DNA of 25,029 bases from Gammaproteobacteria bacterium (GTDB lineage Bacteria > Pseudomonadota > Gammaproteobacteria > Pseudomonadales > Azotimanducaceae_A): NCBI GenBank assembly GCA_012960755.1, contig DUAT01000012.1, positions 98,017 through 123,045 on the forward strand, in the 5' to 3' direction. Below the pieces are notes generated by a model that saw only the letters and a list, made by a program, of their open reading frames with translations, did not search any database and was not told the origin of the DNA. Numbering within the stretch: the first letter of the stretch is position 1; every line of letters begins with the position of its first letter. This document shows, piece by piece, positions 14,655 to 24,200 of this stretch. The position numbers and the translations under genes were made by a program.

Positions 14655-16096
14655 TAGAAGCGCTCCAGCCCGGGAAACTTCTCCTGCCCGCGATGAACAT
14701 GCATTGCGCCGAATTCTGCACAACGACGCAGCGTGGGTATTGCTTTGCCCGGGTTCAGTATCCCTTTAAAGTCAAACACAGCTTTGATGCCGTGGAACAA
14801 CTCAAGTTCTTGTGTTGAAAACTGCAAACACATCTGGTCGATCTTCTCGACACCCACACCATGCTCACCGGTGATCGTGCCGCCTTTCTCAATACAGAGT
14901 TCAAGGATTCTGGCACCAAAAGCTTCTGCTCGTTGCAGCTCACCAGATTTGTTGGCATCGAAGAGAATAAGCGGGTGTAAGTTACCGTCCCCGGCGTGAA
15001 AAACATTGGCGACAGCAAGGCCGAATTCGTTGGAAAGCTCAGAAATCTGTCGCAGCATATTGCCCAGTTCCCGTTTGGGTATGGTGCCATCCATGCAGTA
15101 GTAGTCCGGTGCTATTCGGCCAACAGCAGGAAACGCTGATTTACGACCTTGCCAGAGTCGAGCCCTGGCCGATTCATCCCTGGCAACGCTCACATGGCGC
15201 GCATTGTCAGCAGAAAGAATGTCCTCGAGCAACCTGAGCTGCTCGTCGACTTCATGCTGGTTTCCATCGAGTTCACACAACAGTAATGCCTCAACGTCTG
15301 TCGGGTACCCGCCCTTAACAAAATCTTCGGCTGCCCGAATCGCGAGTCTGTCCATCATTTCCAATCCAGCAGGTAACAAACCACCCATAATAATATGCCT
15401 GACGCTGGCACCCGCTTCTTCCACAGAGTCGAAACCGGCCAGCACAACAACAACATTGTCGGGATTGGGTAGCAATTTGACCGTCACCTCAACGACAATA
15501 CCCAGCATGCCTTCCGAGCCATGCATTAACGCCAGCAGGTCGAACCCGGGTGAATCAAATCCACTCGAGCCAACATCGTAGAGTTCGCCATCTGGTGCAA
15601 CAATCTTCAGTTTACGAACGTTGTGTACGGTCAATCCATATTTTAAACAGTGAACACCACCTGAGTTTTCAGCAACATTTCCGCCTATTGTGCAGGCTAT
15701 TTGTGACGATGGGTCCGGCGCATAGTACAAACCCAGGGATTTCACACTCTCTGAAATAGCCAGATTAGTGACTCCCGGCTCAACCCTGGCCAGAAGGTTT
15801 TTAGAATCTATTTCAAGTATTCGGTTGAGTCTCGCCAGGCTCAGGAGCACCCCTTGCTCATGGGGCATGGCACCACCAGAGAGCCCCGTACCCGCACCTC
15901 TGGCTACTATCGGTACATTTTGCTCATAACAGAGTTTCACCGTGGCTTGCACTTCCTCAATGGTCTCAGGCAGCGCCACAAATCTAGGCAGGGCTTTTTT
16001 CAAGGTCAAACCATCACTTTCGTAGACTCTTAGCCGATCTTTATCAGAGACGATATGCTGGCAGACTTGATTTAGCTGTTCTAAAAATTCAGTCAC
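14654..16096 (-). CDS. glcD: Glycolate oxidase FAD-linked subunit GlcD
   Basis: GlcD is the large FAD subunit of glycolate oxidase and takes electrons from glycolate (or D-lactate in some relatives). FAD-binding motifs are VARGAGTGLSGGA (64-76) and PSSQIACTIGGNVAENSGG (129-147), nearly identical to E. coli GlcD; HCLKYGLTVHN follows. The C-terminal FAD-oxidase domain has VFHAGDGNLHP and GEHGVGVEKI, with the catalytic histidines typical of the D-lactate/glycolate oxidase family, and it ends with the FDFKGILNPGK signature. The length of 480 residues is normal (about 499 in E. coli). The start is GTG at 16096 with a poor ribosome binding site. First gene of the operon; no GlcC-type regulator is next to it. 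The promoter would lie within or beside the repeat element at 16137-16283. Confidence 0.95.
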   Translation of the reverse strand: MTEFLEQLNQVCQHIVSDKDRLRVYESDGLTLKKALPRFVALPETIEEVQATVKLCYEQNVPIVARGAGTGLSGGAMPHEQGVLLSLARLNRILEIDSKNLLARVEPGVTNLAISESVKSLGLYYAPDPSSQIACTIGGNVAENSGGVHCLKYGLTVHNVRKLKIVAPDGELYDVGSSGFDSPGFDLLALMHGSEGMLGIVVEVTVKLLPNPDNVVVVLAGFDSVEEAGASVRHIIMGGLLPAGLEMMDRLAIRAAEDFVKGGYPTDVEALLLCELDGNQHEVDEQLRLLEDILSADNARHVSVARDESARARLWQGRKSAFPAVGRIAPDYYCMDGTIPKRELGNMLRQISELSNEFGLAVANVFHAGDGNLHPLILFDANKSGELQRAEAFGARILELCIEKGGTITGEHGVGVEKIDQMCLQFSTQELELFHGIKAVFDFKGILNPGKAIPTLRRCAEFGAMHVHRGQEKFPGLERF

Positions 16097-16136
16097 GGTC
16101 TTTCGTTCCGGTTAGGTCCAATCTGTACACGACACT

Positions 16137-16283
16137 ACCAGCAGGCGGCTGAAAAAGCCCCTGATAGTACAATTCGGCGTTGAAAATCGTGTCAAGATGC
16201 TCATTACTGCGTGTAAATTCCGCTCTTTCAATAATTTTCGCCTCGCCCAGCATCTAACAGGACTTTCTCAGCAGCCTGCTAGT
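16137..16283. mobile_element. MITE-like element with terminal inverted repeats
   Basis: The glcD-ribB gap holds a roughly 147-bp unit whose ends are imperfect inverted copies of each other: AC(C/T)AGCAGGC(G/T)GCTGA(A/G)AAAG... at 16137-16163, reversed at 16258-16283. Inside, AGATGC (16195-16200) and GCATCT (16250-16255) also face each other, as do GAAAAT and ATTTTC segments. There is no open reading frame, so any mobility would depend on a transposase elsewhere. I recall similar 'CTTTTTCAGCAGCCTG' repeats between genes in other Gammaproteobacteria but cannot verify that here. No target-site duplication is evident. Confidence 0.55.
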
Positions 16284-16288
16284 ATAAT
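16283..16288 (+). promoter_or_regulatory. Consensus -10 box (TATAAT) for the ribBX operon
   Basis: A perfect TATAAT lies 35 bp before the ribBX start, with its first base at the outer edge of the right terminal repeat of the MITE-like element. The -35 region at 17-bp spacing (GGACTT, 16260-16265) is poor and falls within the element. GGAG at 16315-16318 is the ribosome binding site. Confidence 0.45.
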
Positions 16289-16323
16289 CTCGCCTCCTAA
16301 AAAGGTCATTCCCCGGAGCAGTC

Positions 16324-17436
16324 ATGTCCATTAACACAATCGAAGAAATTCTGAACGATTTTCGACAGGGTAAGATGGTGTTGATAATGGACGATGAGGA
16401 CAGAGAAAACGAAGGCGATCTGATTATCGCCGCTGACGTAATCACCCCGCAGCACGTTACCTTTATGGCCCGGGAAGCCTGTGGACTAATTTGTCTGACC
16501 CTGACGGAATCCCGGGGAAAACAACTGAACCTGCCACTGATGGTAGATCGAAACAACTCCCTGCACGAGACAAATTTTACCGTGTCGATCGAAGCCGCTG
16601 ATGGTATTACAACCGGCATATCGGCCGGTGATCGTGCCAAGACTGTGCTCGCTGCCGTGGCTCGAAACGCCAAGCCCTCTGACCTGGTCATGCCGGGTCA
16701 TATTTTTCCTCTGATTGCCCAAAAAGGCGGTGTGCTTACCAGAGCGGGTCACACAGAAGCCGGTTGTGACCTGGCACGATTATCGGGGTACGAACCTGCT
16801 GCCGTTATAGTCGAGGTCATGAACGAAGACGGCACCATGGCGAAACGACCGGAGCTCGAAATATTCGCCGAAAAGCACGGCATCAAAATTGGAACCATCG
16901 CCGATCTGATTCACTATCGAACCTTAAACGACAAGACTATCGATCTTGTCGGCGAGAAAGAAATCAGCACCCAACAGGGTGAATTTGTACTCAAAACCTA
17001 CACCGACCGAATATCAGAATGTGTTCATCACGCAATCGTTAAGGGTGAAATCAACGAAAACGAACCCTGCCTGGTACGGGTTCAAACCGTTAACACCTTG
17101 AGGGATGTATTCGGAACGCAGCGACCGGGATTCAAGAAATCCTGGTCACTATCGGAATCCATGGCTCAAATTACCAGTGAAGGTAAGGGGGTCGTCGTCG
17201 TTGTCGGCCAACCAGAGTCCCAGGCAGAAAAACTGGCTGAGATAACGCACTTCCCGAACATGCCACCGGAAGTCAGGGTTTCGACCGAGAGCGGCGTCTA
17301 CCGGGTCATTGGCACGGGCTCCCAGATTCTCAGGGATCTGGGCGTGGGGAAAATGCGCTTACTGTCATCACCCACCCGCTACAATGCAATCTCGGGTTTC
17401 GATTTAGAAGTTGTTGAGTTTGTCGAAAATGAATAG
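16324..17436 (+). CDS. ribB: RibBX: 3,4-dihydroxy-2-butanone 4-phosphate synthase with degenerate GTP cyclohydrolase II domain
   Basis: Residues 1-200 form the RibB enzyme, which converts ribulose 5-phosphate to formate and dihydroxybutanone phosphate for riboflavin synthesis. Active-site segments are IMDDEDRENEGDLI (21-34) and TRAGHTEAGCDLA (139-151). Residues 205-370 align with GTP cyclohydrolase II, but the zinc motif is lost: where RibA reads VHSECLTGDVFG, this protein has VQTVNTLRDVFG, and the RxEGRGIGL segment is also missing. This second domain should therefore have no cyclohydrolase activity, as in the RibBX class of Gammaproteobacteria. A separate RibA is expected elsewhere in the genome. 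It is the first gene of a three-gene operon; 12 bp separate it from the next. No FMN riboswitch is visible upstream. Confidence 0.93.
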   Translation: MSINTIEEILNDFRQGKMVLIMDDEDRENEGDLIIAADVITPQHVTFMAREACGLICLTLTESRGKQLNLPLMVDRNNSLHETNFTVSIEAADGITTGISAGDRAKTVLAAVARNAKPSDLVMPGHIFPLIAQKGGVLTRAGHTEAGCDLARLSGYEPAAVIVEVMNEDGTMAKRPELEIFAEKHGIKIGTIADLIHYRTLNDKTIDLVGEKEISTQQGEFVLKTYTDRISECVHHAIVKGEINENEPCLVRVQTVNTLRDVFGTQRPGFKKSWSLSESMAQITSEGKGVVVVVGQPESQAEKLAEITHFPNMPPEVRVSTESGVYRVIGTGSQILRDLGVGKMRLLSSPTRYNAISGFDLEVVEFVENE

Positions 17437-17448
17437 AGACCAGACACT

Positions 17449-18096
17449 GTGACTACCGACACTGCGGAAGTATTGGCAATATCAACGGAGCCGGACCCTA
17501 CTCCGCTGGTTAAAATTTTTGCCAACAAATTCAGAAAGGCTTTAACAGACGCAAAGTTTGCAAACTATGTCAGGAATTTTCATGGCAGTTTTGCGCTGGC
17601 GTCTTTAAAAGATCCACAGAGTCTGACGATTATCGTCGGAAACGGAAAGATTTCGATAACCCACGGTATCGCCGCCAACGCCGAAATCATCATTCGTATG
17701 GATTTCGACAAACCCGTCAAGCCGAAAATAGAAGGGCTTTTTCGTCATCCGATGCTGGCGCTGAGGATTTCGAAGTTACTGCAATTCCCCGAGACAAACT
17801 GGGCTGATGCAGCAACCGGATTTTGGGATTGCAATTCCACCTACCCGGGGATGCCGGGAAATATAAAAATACACTGTATTGACGAAGACCGGGACTTTAT
17901 TCTCGGCGACCTTCCCACCGACGGAAACCCCGACATGCATATAAGTGGTAAAGGGATTGATATTGCCGACGTGTTTTCCGGGGGCAGCGTGTTTGTGCAG
18001 GCGTTAATGACGGGCAGGATAAAGAGCATCGCCAGTTTTGAACATACCGTGGTGTTGAGCGATGTCACTGTACAGACGCTGCTGGGTGAACGGTAG
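17449..18096 (+). CDS. SCP2-like (sterol carrier/lipid-binding fold) protein
   Basis: The 215-residue cytoplasmic protein has no catalytic motif. Its C-terminal part (about 139-205) fits the SCP2 pattern: a beta strand, then NPDMHISGKGIDIADVFSGG, then FVQALMTGRIKSIAS, where the turn to a 'GRIK' strand is typical. The middle part (about 58-112) has a weaker version, with LTIIVGNGKISI, a second strand NAEIIIRMDF and a helix around RHPMLALRI, so the protein may hold two related halves. SCP2 folds bind lipids or other hydrophobic ligands. GTG at 17449 is the start; it follows the ribBX stop by 12 bp, and the stop is 2 bp before the next gene. The assignment is by pattern only. Confidence 0.65.
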   Translation: MTTDTAEVLAISTEPDPTPLVKIFANKFRKALTDAKFANYVRNFHGSFALASLKDPQSLTIIVGNGKISITHGIAANAEIIIRMDFDKPVKPKIEGLFRHPMLALRISKLLQFPETNWADAATGFWDCNSTYPGMPGNIKIHCIDEDRDFILGDLPTDGNPDMHISGKGIDIADVFSGGSVFVQALMTGRIKSIASFEHTVVLSDVTVQTLLGER

Positions 18097-18098
18097 CA

Positions 18099-19484
18099 AT
18101 GAATAAACAGGAATTACCCGACTGGCTCGACAGGCACCATGTCAGCATAATACGAACCCATGCCACCTCGTTAGATGGACCTGGCCTGGGGAAATACCTG
18201 CATCGCAACAAGTTCTTTAATTCCCTGCCAAAAGGCCATGCTGTTTCGGATATGGCCCTGACCATGGATGTGAATGGTACGCCACATATGACCCTGTGGC
18301 ACCCGCAACGTGAGGCTAATCTAGGTGATATCTTCCTCAAGCCGGACCTAAACACGCTGATTTCCGATGGGGCAGACCCGAATCTTGGCCATTGTATCGT
18401 CGACTTCACCAACGATCAGGGTGTGCCGATGGATCTCTGTCCCCGCTCCACTTTGAAGAAGATGGTCGCAAGAGTTGCAGCCCTTGGCTATGAGATCAAG
18501 GCGACCTATGAACTGGAGTTCTTTGTTTATAAAGAGTCTTATCAGGAAATACGGGCCTCGCAGTTTCGCCGAATGACGCCACTAACGACGAGCACCAAGG
18601 GAGGTATCTACAACCTGAGGAATGCTTACCACGTTAAACCACTGATGGACGAAGTGATAAAGCGCATGGAATGGCAAGGAATCCAATGGGAAGGCTGGAA
18701 CGACGAGGCTGGCGTAGGTCAGATTGAGTTAAACCTGGTACCCTGTGATCCAGTCACAGCCGCAGATAACGTCGTTCGGACAAAGCAGATACTGTTCGAG
18801 GTCGCTGTTGATCTGGGATTGTCTGTGACGTTTATGGCCAAGCCTGGGTCCGGTTATAGCAGTGGAATGCACATACACCACTCGCTCCTGGACACGGATT
18901 CGGGTGAACCGGCATTTTTTGATGAGCAGGCAGATCAACATCGAAGTCAGTTAATGACCCAGTGGGTCGCAGGCTTAGTTGCGACCATGCCCGGTGCTGT
19001 TTCCTATCTGTGTCCGACGGTTAATTCCTTCCGGCGCTTTACCGACTATGCCGCTGTGCCGATGACGGCAAGCTGGGGAGAAGAAAACAAATCAACTGCT
19101 TTGAGACTGATCTCCCGTGCAAAAAACATTGCCAGAATCGAGCACCGGGTCGGTGCCAGTGACCTGAACCCATACCTTGCTTTGGCCGTTATTCTGGCCG
19201 GTGGAATCGCAGGCGTCACACATTCCCTCACCCCTACCGAAGAATTTAACAAGCTCGCCTGGGGCTTACCGGCTTCACCTTCGGATCTTCCCATGAGCAT
19301 ATCCCAGGCTGCAAAGTGCCTGAAAGACGACGAACTGTTGGCTGAAGTGCTGGGGGCAAGTAATACCAACTATTGGGCAAAGACCCGGCAAGCCGAATGG
19401 CTGGTTTTCCATACAGAGGGTGCAGATGCGACCAGCCACAAGGTTTCTCAGTGGGAATACGATCGCTATTTTGAAATGATCTAG
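18099..19484 (+). CDS. Glutamine-synthetase-family ligase (gamma-glutamyl-amide ligase type)
   Basis: The GS family joins glutamate's gamma-carboxyl to ammonia or an amine using ATP. This 461-residue member has the catalytic landmarks: YELEFF with E138 and E140 (metal sites), DEAGVGQIELNL with E203 and E210, KPGSGYSSGMHIHHSL with H258, VNSFRRF (308-314), and the arginine-rich IARIEHRVG with R350 followed by DLNPYLALA. It lacks the adenylylation-site tyrosine loop of GlnA and is of the PuuA/GlnT/FluG-like branch, whose members use amines such as putrescine or other amino donors. The true acceptor is unknown. ATG at 18099 is 2 bp after the SCP2-like gene's stop, with GGTGA inside that gene as a ribosome binding site. 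It is convergent with an ABC transporter binding protein. Confidence 0.87.
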   Translation: MNKQELPDWLDRHHVSIIRTHATSLDGPGLGKYLHRNKFFNSLPKGHAVSDMALTMDVNGTPHMTLWHPQREANLGDIFLKPDLNTLISDGADPNLGHCIVDFTNDQGVPMDLCPRSTLKKMVARVAALGYEIKATYELEFFVYKESYQEIRASQFRRMTPLTTSTKGGIYNLRNAYHVKPLMDEVIKRMEWQGIQWEGWNDEAGVGQIELNLVPCDPVTAADNVVRTKQILFEVAVDLGLSVTFMAKPGSGYSSGMHIHHSLLDTDSGEPAFFDEQADQHRSQLMTQWVAGLVATMPGAVSYLCPTVNSFRRFTDYAAVPMTASWGEENKSTALRLISRAKNIARIEHRVGASDLNPYLALAVILAGGIAGVTHSLTPTEEFNKLAWGLPASPSDLPMSISQAAKCLKDDELLAEVLGASNTNYWAKTRQAEWLVFHTEGADATSHKVSQWEYDRYFEMI

Positions 19485-19493
19485 CGCAGAATT

Positions 19494-19506
19494 AACAAGT
19501 TGTTAT
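19494..19506. terminator. Short dyad between convergent genes
   Basis: TAACAA-G-TTGTTA is a perfect 6-bp-arm dyad within the 28-bp gap between the convergent ligase and binding-protein genes. The 1-nt centre is too small for a normal hairpin loop, so it may be a protein site or chance rather than an intrinsic terminator. Confidence 0.2.
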
Positions 19507-19512
19507 CTGGAT

Positions 19513-21120
19513 TCACTGAATGACTCTGGCAAAGGTATAATCAGGATCGGTACCCAGGACTCGACGAACCACGCCTCGTAACTTTTTATGCTGCAAGTAA
19601 GCCGAACCCGTCTCAGCCATGGGTATGACGGGTACATCCTGAATAATAATTTTCTGTAACTCACCTGCCGCTTTCATTCGTTCCACAGGATCTGCCGTCC
19701 CCTGTAGTTTCTCCAACCATTGGTCGTAAACTGGATTGTTGTAATCACCTCTATTGTTTGCATTGTACGACGCTAACAGGTCAGCATAGGTGACAATATC
19801 ATCAAAATCCGGGTACCAGCTCGCAATAGACAAGTCGAAATCAGCCCTCAATGACTTGTCCAGATATTGTTTAAACGTCTGCTGATCAACCTTGATTTCC
19901 AATCCCAGTGTTTGCTTCAGACGACCCTGGAAGTACTCGGCAATCTTAACGCCAGTCGGGGAAGCCACGGTCAGCAAGGTCAACGGGGGGATATCCTGAA
20001 CACCCATTTCAGCTTTTGCTTGCTTTATCAGCCGCCTCGCACTCGTCAGGTCAACATTGAATTTCTTCACAGGATATTCTTTAACAAATTTGTCATTCGC
20101 GCCATTGAGCCAACTGGGGAAGAATGAATTGGTTGCCTTGTAGCCTGGAATTGCAATCACCTTGTTAACGAATTCTTCGGAATCAAAAACCAGTCGGATC
20201 GCCTGGCGGAGCTTTTTGTTTGCGGTGATTTCCCCCTCTTGCACGTTGAACCTGATGTAGGACATTCCACCCGTAACAAATGTACGAAGTCGCAGCTTCT
20301 GTTCCGCTGCATCCCGTACCGTTTCAGCACCCAATCTGGCCAGGGCGATACTGTTGTCACGGAACAGATTAAGCCGCGTTCTGTTGTCCGACGTTATATA
20401 ACCGACATTGATCTGCTCTAAAGCAATTTTATCCTTGTTCCAGTAGGTCGGATTCTTCGACATGGACAAACTCGCTCCATGCACCCACGAGGTAATTCTG
20501 AAGGGACCGTTGTAGAGCAGATTTTCCGCCTCCGCACCGTATCGACTGCCTTGCAACTCGTAGAATGATTGCTTAATAGGATAGAAAGCAACATGTATCA
20601 TCACCGCGATACAATACCCGCAGGGCTGCTCCAGATCGACGCTCAATGTCAATTCATCCAGAGCATGAACACCCAGGGATGCCAAGGGAAGCTCACCCTG
20701 CTGGACCTTGCGGGCATTTTTTATCGGGTACATGATTGACGCGTAGGGAGCCGCGGTTTTTGGATCGTTCATCAATCGCCAGGCAAATTCGAAATCCCGT
20801 GCAGTGAGCTTTGATCCGTCACTCCACCGGGCGTCTTCACGGAGTTGGAATGTAATGTTCTGGCTTGTCACTTCCCATTTAGCCGCGACCCCGGGACTCA
20901 ATTGACCGTGCCGGTCATATCTAACCAGGCCTTCGTTAACATGCCCGAGGACGAAGAAGCTCACCAGATCCGTGGTACGAGTGCCATTGAGATTCGGTGG
21001 TTCCTGTGTCAAAGCAATTGTAATGGCCTGCCGCTCAAAATTTACAGCCTCTGCCGAAACCGTCAGCGTAACAAGCAAGCTGAATGGAAGAAAAATAAAT
21101 TTCGCACAATTACGCCGCAT
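19513..21120 (-). CDS. Periplasmic peptide/solute-binding protein of an ABC transporter (OppA/DppA type, SBP_bac_5)
   Basis: The 535-residue protein starts with a Sec signal peptide (basic MRRNCAK, hydrophobic 9-22, cleavage near VSAEA) and no lipobox cysteine, so it is probably free in the periplasm. Family-5 signatures are TIALTQEPPNLNG, LGHVNEGLVRYD, SPGVAAKWEV and DARWSDGSKLTARDFEFAWR (97-116). Later, LRQAIRLVFDSEEFV and IASWYPDFDDIVTYADLL fit the OppA-like lobes. Such proteins usually bind oligopeptides, but dipeptides, nickel and sugars are also ligands in the family. No permease or ATPase gene is adjacent, so it is an orphan here. It is divergent from the helicase gene (176-bp gap). 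Confidence 0.9.
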   Translation of the reverse strand: MRRNCAKFIFLPFSLLVTLTVSAEAVNFERQAITIALTQEPPNLNGTRTTDLVSFFVLGHVNEGLVRYDRHGQLSPGVAAKWEVTSQNITFQLREDARWSDGSKLTARDFEFAWRLMNDPKTAAPYASIMYPIKNARKVQQGELPLASLGVHALDELTLSVDLEQPCGYCIAVMIHVAFYPIKQSFYELQGSRYGAEAENLLYNGPFRITSWVHGASLSMSKNPTYWNKDKIALEQINVGYITSDNRTRLNLFRDNSIALARLGAETVRDAAEQKLRLRTFVTGGMSYIRFNVQEGEITANKKLRQAIRLVFDSEEFVNKVIAIPGYKATNSFFPSWLNGANDKFVKEYPVKKFNVDLTSARRLIKQAKAEMGVQDIPPLTLLTVASPTGVKIAEYFQGRLKQTLGLEIKVDQQTFKQYLDKSLRADFDLSIASWYPDFDDIVTYADLLASYNANNRGDYNNPVYDQWLEKLQGTADPVERMKAAGELQKIIIQDVPVIPMAETGSAYLQHKKLRGVVRRVLGTDPDYTFARVIQ

Positions 21121-21296
21121 AGTGAGTCCAGACTCTTTATCTAATGAAAATCAACGAAGCACTAGGGGCCAGGGAACAATAGCGTAAAACATGGAACCCA
21201 CGTCACCTGCCACAACAAAACAGAATTTTGAGTAAGCAACACTGCATTATACCTTTTTTTGTATTTTGTCTAGGACTACTAGGCTAGACTCGCAAC

Positions 21297-24200
21297 ATGA
21301 CGTCCTCTGCCAAGCTGTTCCATCCACTGATTCAATCCTGGTTCAGTGACAAGTTTGAAAATCCCACAGAAATTCAGGAAAAAGCCTGGCCCAAAATTGC
21401 AGCAGGAGAAAACCTGCTCATTACTGCACCCACAGGTAGTGGCAAAACGCTCACCGCCTTTCTCTGGGCCATCAATCAGTTTCTGTTGGGTCGCTATGAA
21501 ACCGGCACCAGCCGGGTCCTGTATATCAGCCCCCTGAAGGCACTCAATAACGATATCCAGCGAAATCTGGTTACTCCGCTAACGGAACTCAGGATCCTGG
21601 CGGACTTGAAAGGGATTGAATTTCCCGACATTCGGGTGCAGACAAGGAGTGGCGATACAGATACATCTGAGCGACGGCGTATGTTGCGGCAGCCACCGGA
21701 AATACTGATCACCACGCCGGAAAGCCTGAATCTATTGCTATCATCCAAAGGTGGCCAGGGAATGCTGGGCGGATTTAAGACGGTCATCCTGGACGAGATT
21801 CACGGCGTTATTGCGGATAAACGCGGCGTCTATCTTATGTCCGCAATTGAACGACTCGTGCCCTTCTGCGGAGAATTTCAACGCATCGCCTTGTCTGCAA
21901 CGGTTAACCCTCTGGATAAGATTGCCCAATTTGTGGGCGGCTACCGCAGATTAGACAACAACCAGTTTGAGCCGAGACTCGTCGAGACCCTGACATCACA
22001 TGAGGCCAAACGCTACCAGGTAACCGTACGCTACCCCCAGGAGACTGCAAACAGGCCTGCCGATGAGAAGGTCTGGGACAGCCTTGCTGAAGATTTTGTA
22101 GAGAAAATCCGTAAAAACACATCGACGCTCTTGTTTGTAAACAGTCGGGCCATGTGTGAAAAAATAACCTTCAAGATAAACAATGCTGCGAATGAAACCC
22201 TGGCTTATGCACACCACGGCTCGCTGTCACGGGAGATTCGCACAGAGGTAGAACAAAAACTGAAACAAGGCCAACTGTCTGCCATTGTCGCAACCAGTAC
22301 ACTGGAAATGGGTATAGATATTGGTCACCTCGACGAAGTAATCCTGATCCAGTCCCCGGATGGTATTTCTTCTGCTATTCAACGAATCGGCAGAGCCGGG
22401 CATGGCGTCGGCGAGGTTAGTCGATGCACGATTTATCCCACCCACCCCACCGACTTTATCGAAGCCGCAGTACTGGCAAAAGCGGTGATAGAGAAAGATA
22501 TTGAGCCGATAAAGACCATCGAATGCCCGTTAGATGTTCTCTCTCAAATCATCATATCCATGTCAGGGACGATGAATTGGGACATTGACGAGCTTTTTAT
22601 CGAACTCAGACGTTCCACTGCCTTTCATAAACTCGACAAGCTTAAGTTCGATCTGGTGATCAACATGCTCTCGGGACGCTACGCAGAAAATCATATCCGT
22701 GAACTGCGTCCTAAAGTCATCATTGATCGAGACACCAACACCATTTCTGCCAGACCAGGTGCACTGATGTCATTGTATCTCTCGGGTGGGGTGATACCAG
22801 ACAGGGGCTATTTTCAGCTTCGGCATGAGCAAGGTAACGCGAGGATTGGTGAACTGGATGAAGAATTTGTCTGGGAAGCCAACGTCGGAAAAGTCTTCTC
22901 GTTAGGTACCCAGCACTGGCAGGTTAAGAAAATCACGCACAATGATGTCATTGTTGGCCCTGCAAAACCCACGAGCCTTGCACCTCCATTCTGGAAATCG
23001 GAAGGACTGAATCGCAATTTTCATTATGCTGAACGAGTCGCTGAATTTCTTGAATTCGCAGAACAGGAAATCGATAAACCAGTCTTTCACAATATCCTGA
23101 TAAACGATCACAATCTTGAGCCACTACTGGCGACAGAACTTGTAACATTGCTCAAGGGCCAGCGAAGCCATTGCCAGACACAACTACCCCATCGGCATCA
23201 TCTGCTGATCGAGAAAACACAATCCTCCCCGGGACGGGCACGTGGTCACCAGGTCATCCTGCACACCGGTTGGGGAGCCGAGGTGAATCGACCGCTGGCA
23301 ATGGCGATGGAAGCCGGATGGCAAAGAAAATATAACGCACAGCCTGAGATCTGGGTCAGCAATGAAAGCCTTGTTGTCCAGTTAACAGAAAACGATGATG
23401 CCAGGGACTTGTTTTCACTGGTTCCCGTGAACGACATAGAGGAACTGCTGCGTGACAGACTGGAAGGTTCGGGGTTCTTTGGCGCCCGCTTTCGCGAGAA
23501 TGCTGGTCGCGCATTGTTGCTTTCCAAGGGTAAATTCAACGAACGAAAACCTCTCTGGATGAGTCGCCTGCAGTCACAGAAACTGATGGCTGCTGTTTTA
23601 AAGTTTGAAGATTTCCCCATCCTGCTCGAAACCTGGCGAACCTGTTTACAGGATGAGTTCGACCTTGAGAACCTGAAACTGGTGCTTGATGAACTGGACA
23701 GCGGTCAAATCGAAATCACTGAAGTCACAACGGCAACGCCCAGCCCGTTCGCCCGGACAGTGGCTTGGGGCCAGATTAACACCTATATGTACATGGACGA
23801 TCAACCCAAGGCGTCAAAAACATCCAACCTGCGTACGACACTGCTGGAAGAGATCGTCTTTCAACCCGGGATTCGCCCGCCGATACCCATTGACATCATT
23901 CAGCTATTTATCGAGAAACGGCAGAGAACCCTTGAAGGATACGAGCCTGATAACAGTTCTGATTTAATCGAATGGGTGAAAGAGCGAACGGCCATTCCCT
24001 CGGCTGAGTGGCAACTGTTGCTCGAACAATCAGGCATTGACTGGATGGAGGTAAAACACAAGCTGGTAAAAATGAACATCAACCAACGTGAGCTAACTGT
24101 TGCCAGGGAAGATGAACAGATATTGGTAAGTTATTTCGCAGATCCGGACAAGCCTTACCTGGCGAACTGGTTACAATATTACGGTCCCATTTCCAGCCAC

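Noticed and set aside
14655..14723. N-terminal extension of GlcE from an ATG at 14723
   Set aside because: The extra 23 codons overlap the 3' end of glcD out of frame. GTG at 14654 has a ribosome binding site, gives the E. coli-like length and forms a TAGTG coupling overlap.
13726..15759. Several plus-strand open frames across the glcD/glcE genes
   Set aside because: They are antisense to strongly recognised glycolate oxidase genes and show no family similarity or start signals.
16097..16323. FMN riboswitch upstream of ribBX
   Set aside because: None of the conserved RFN core segments were found on the plus strand; the gap is occupied by the inverted-repeat element instead.
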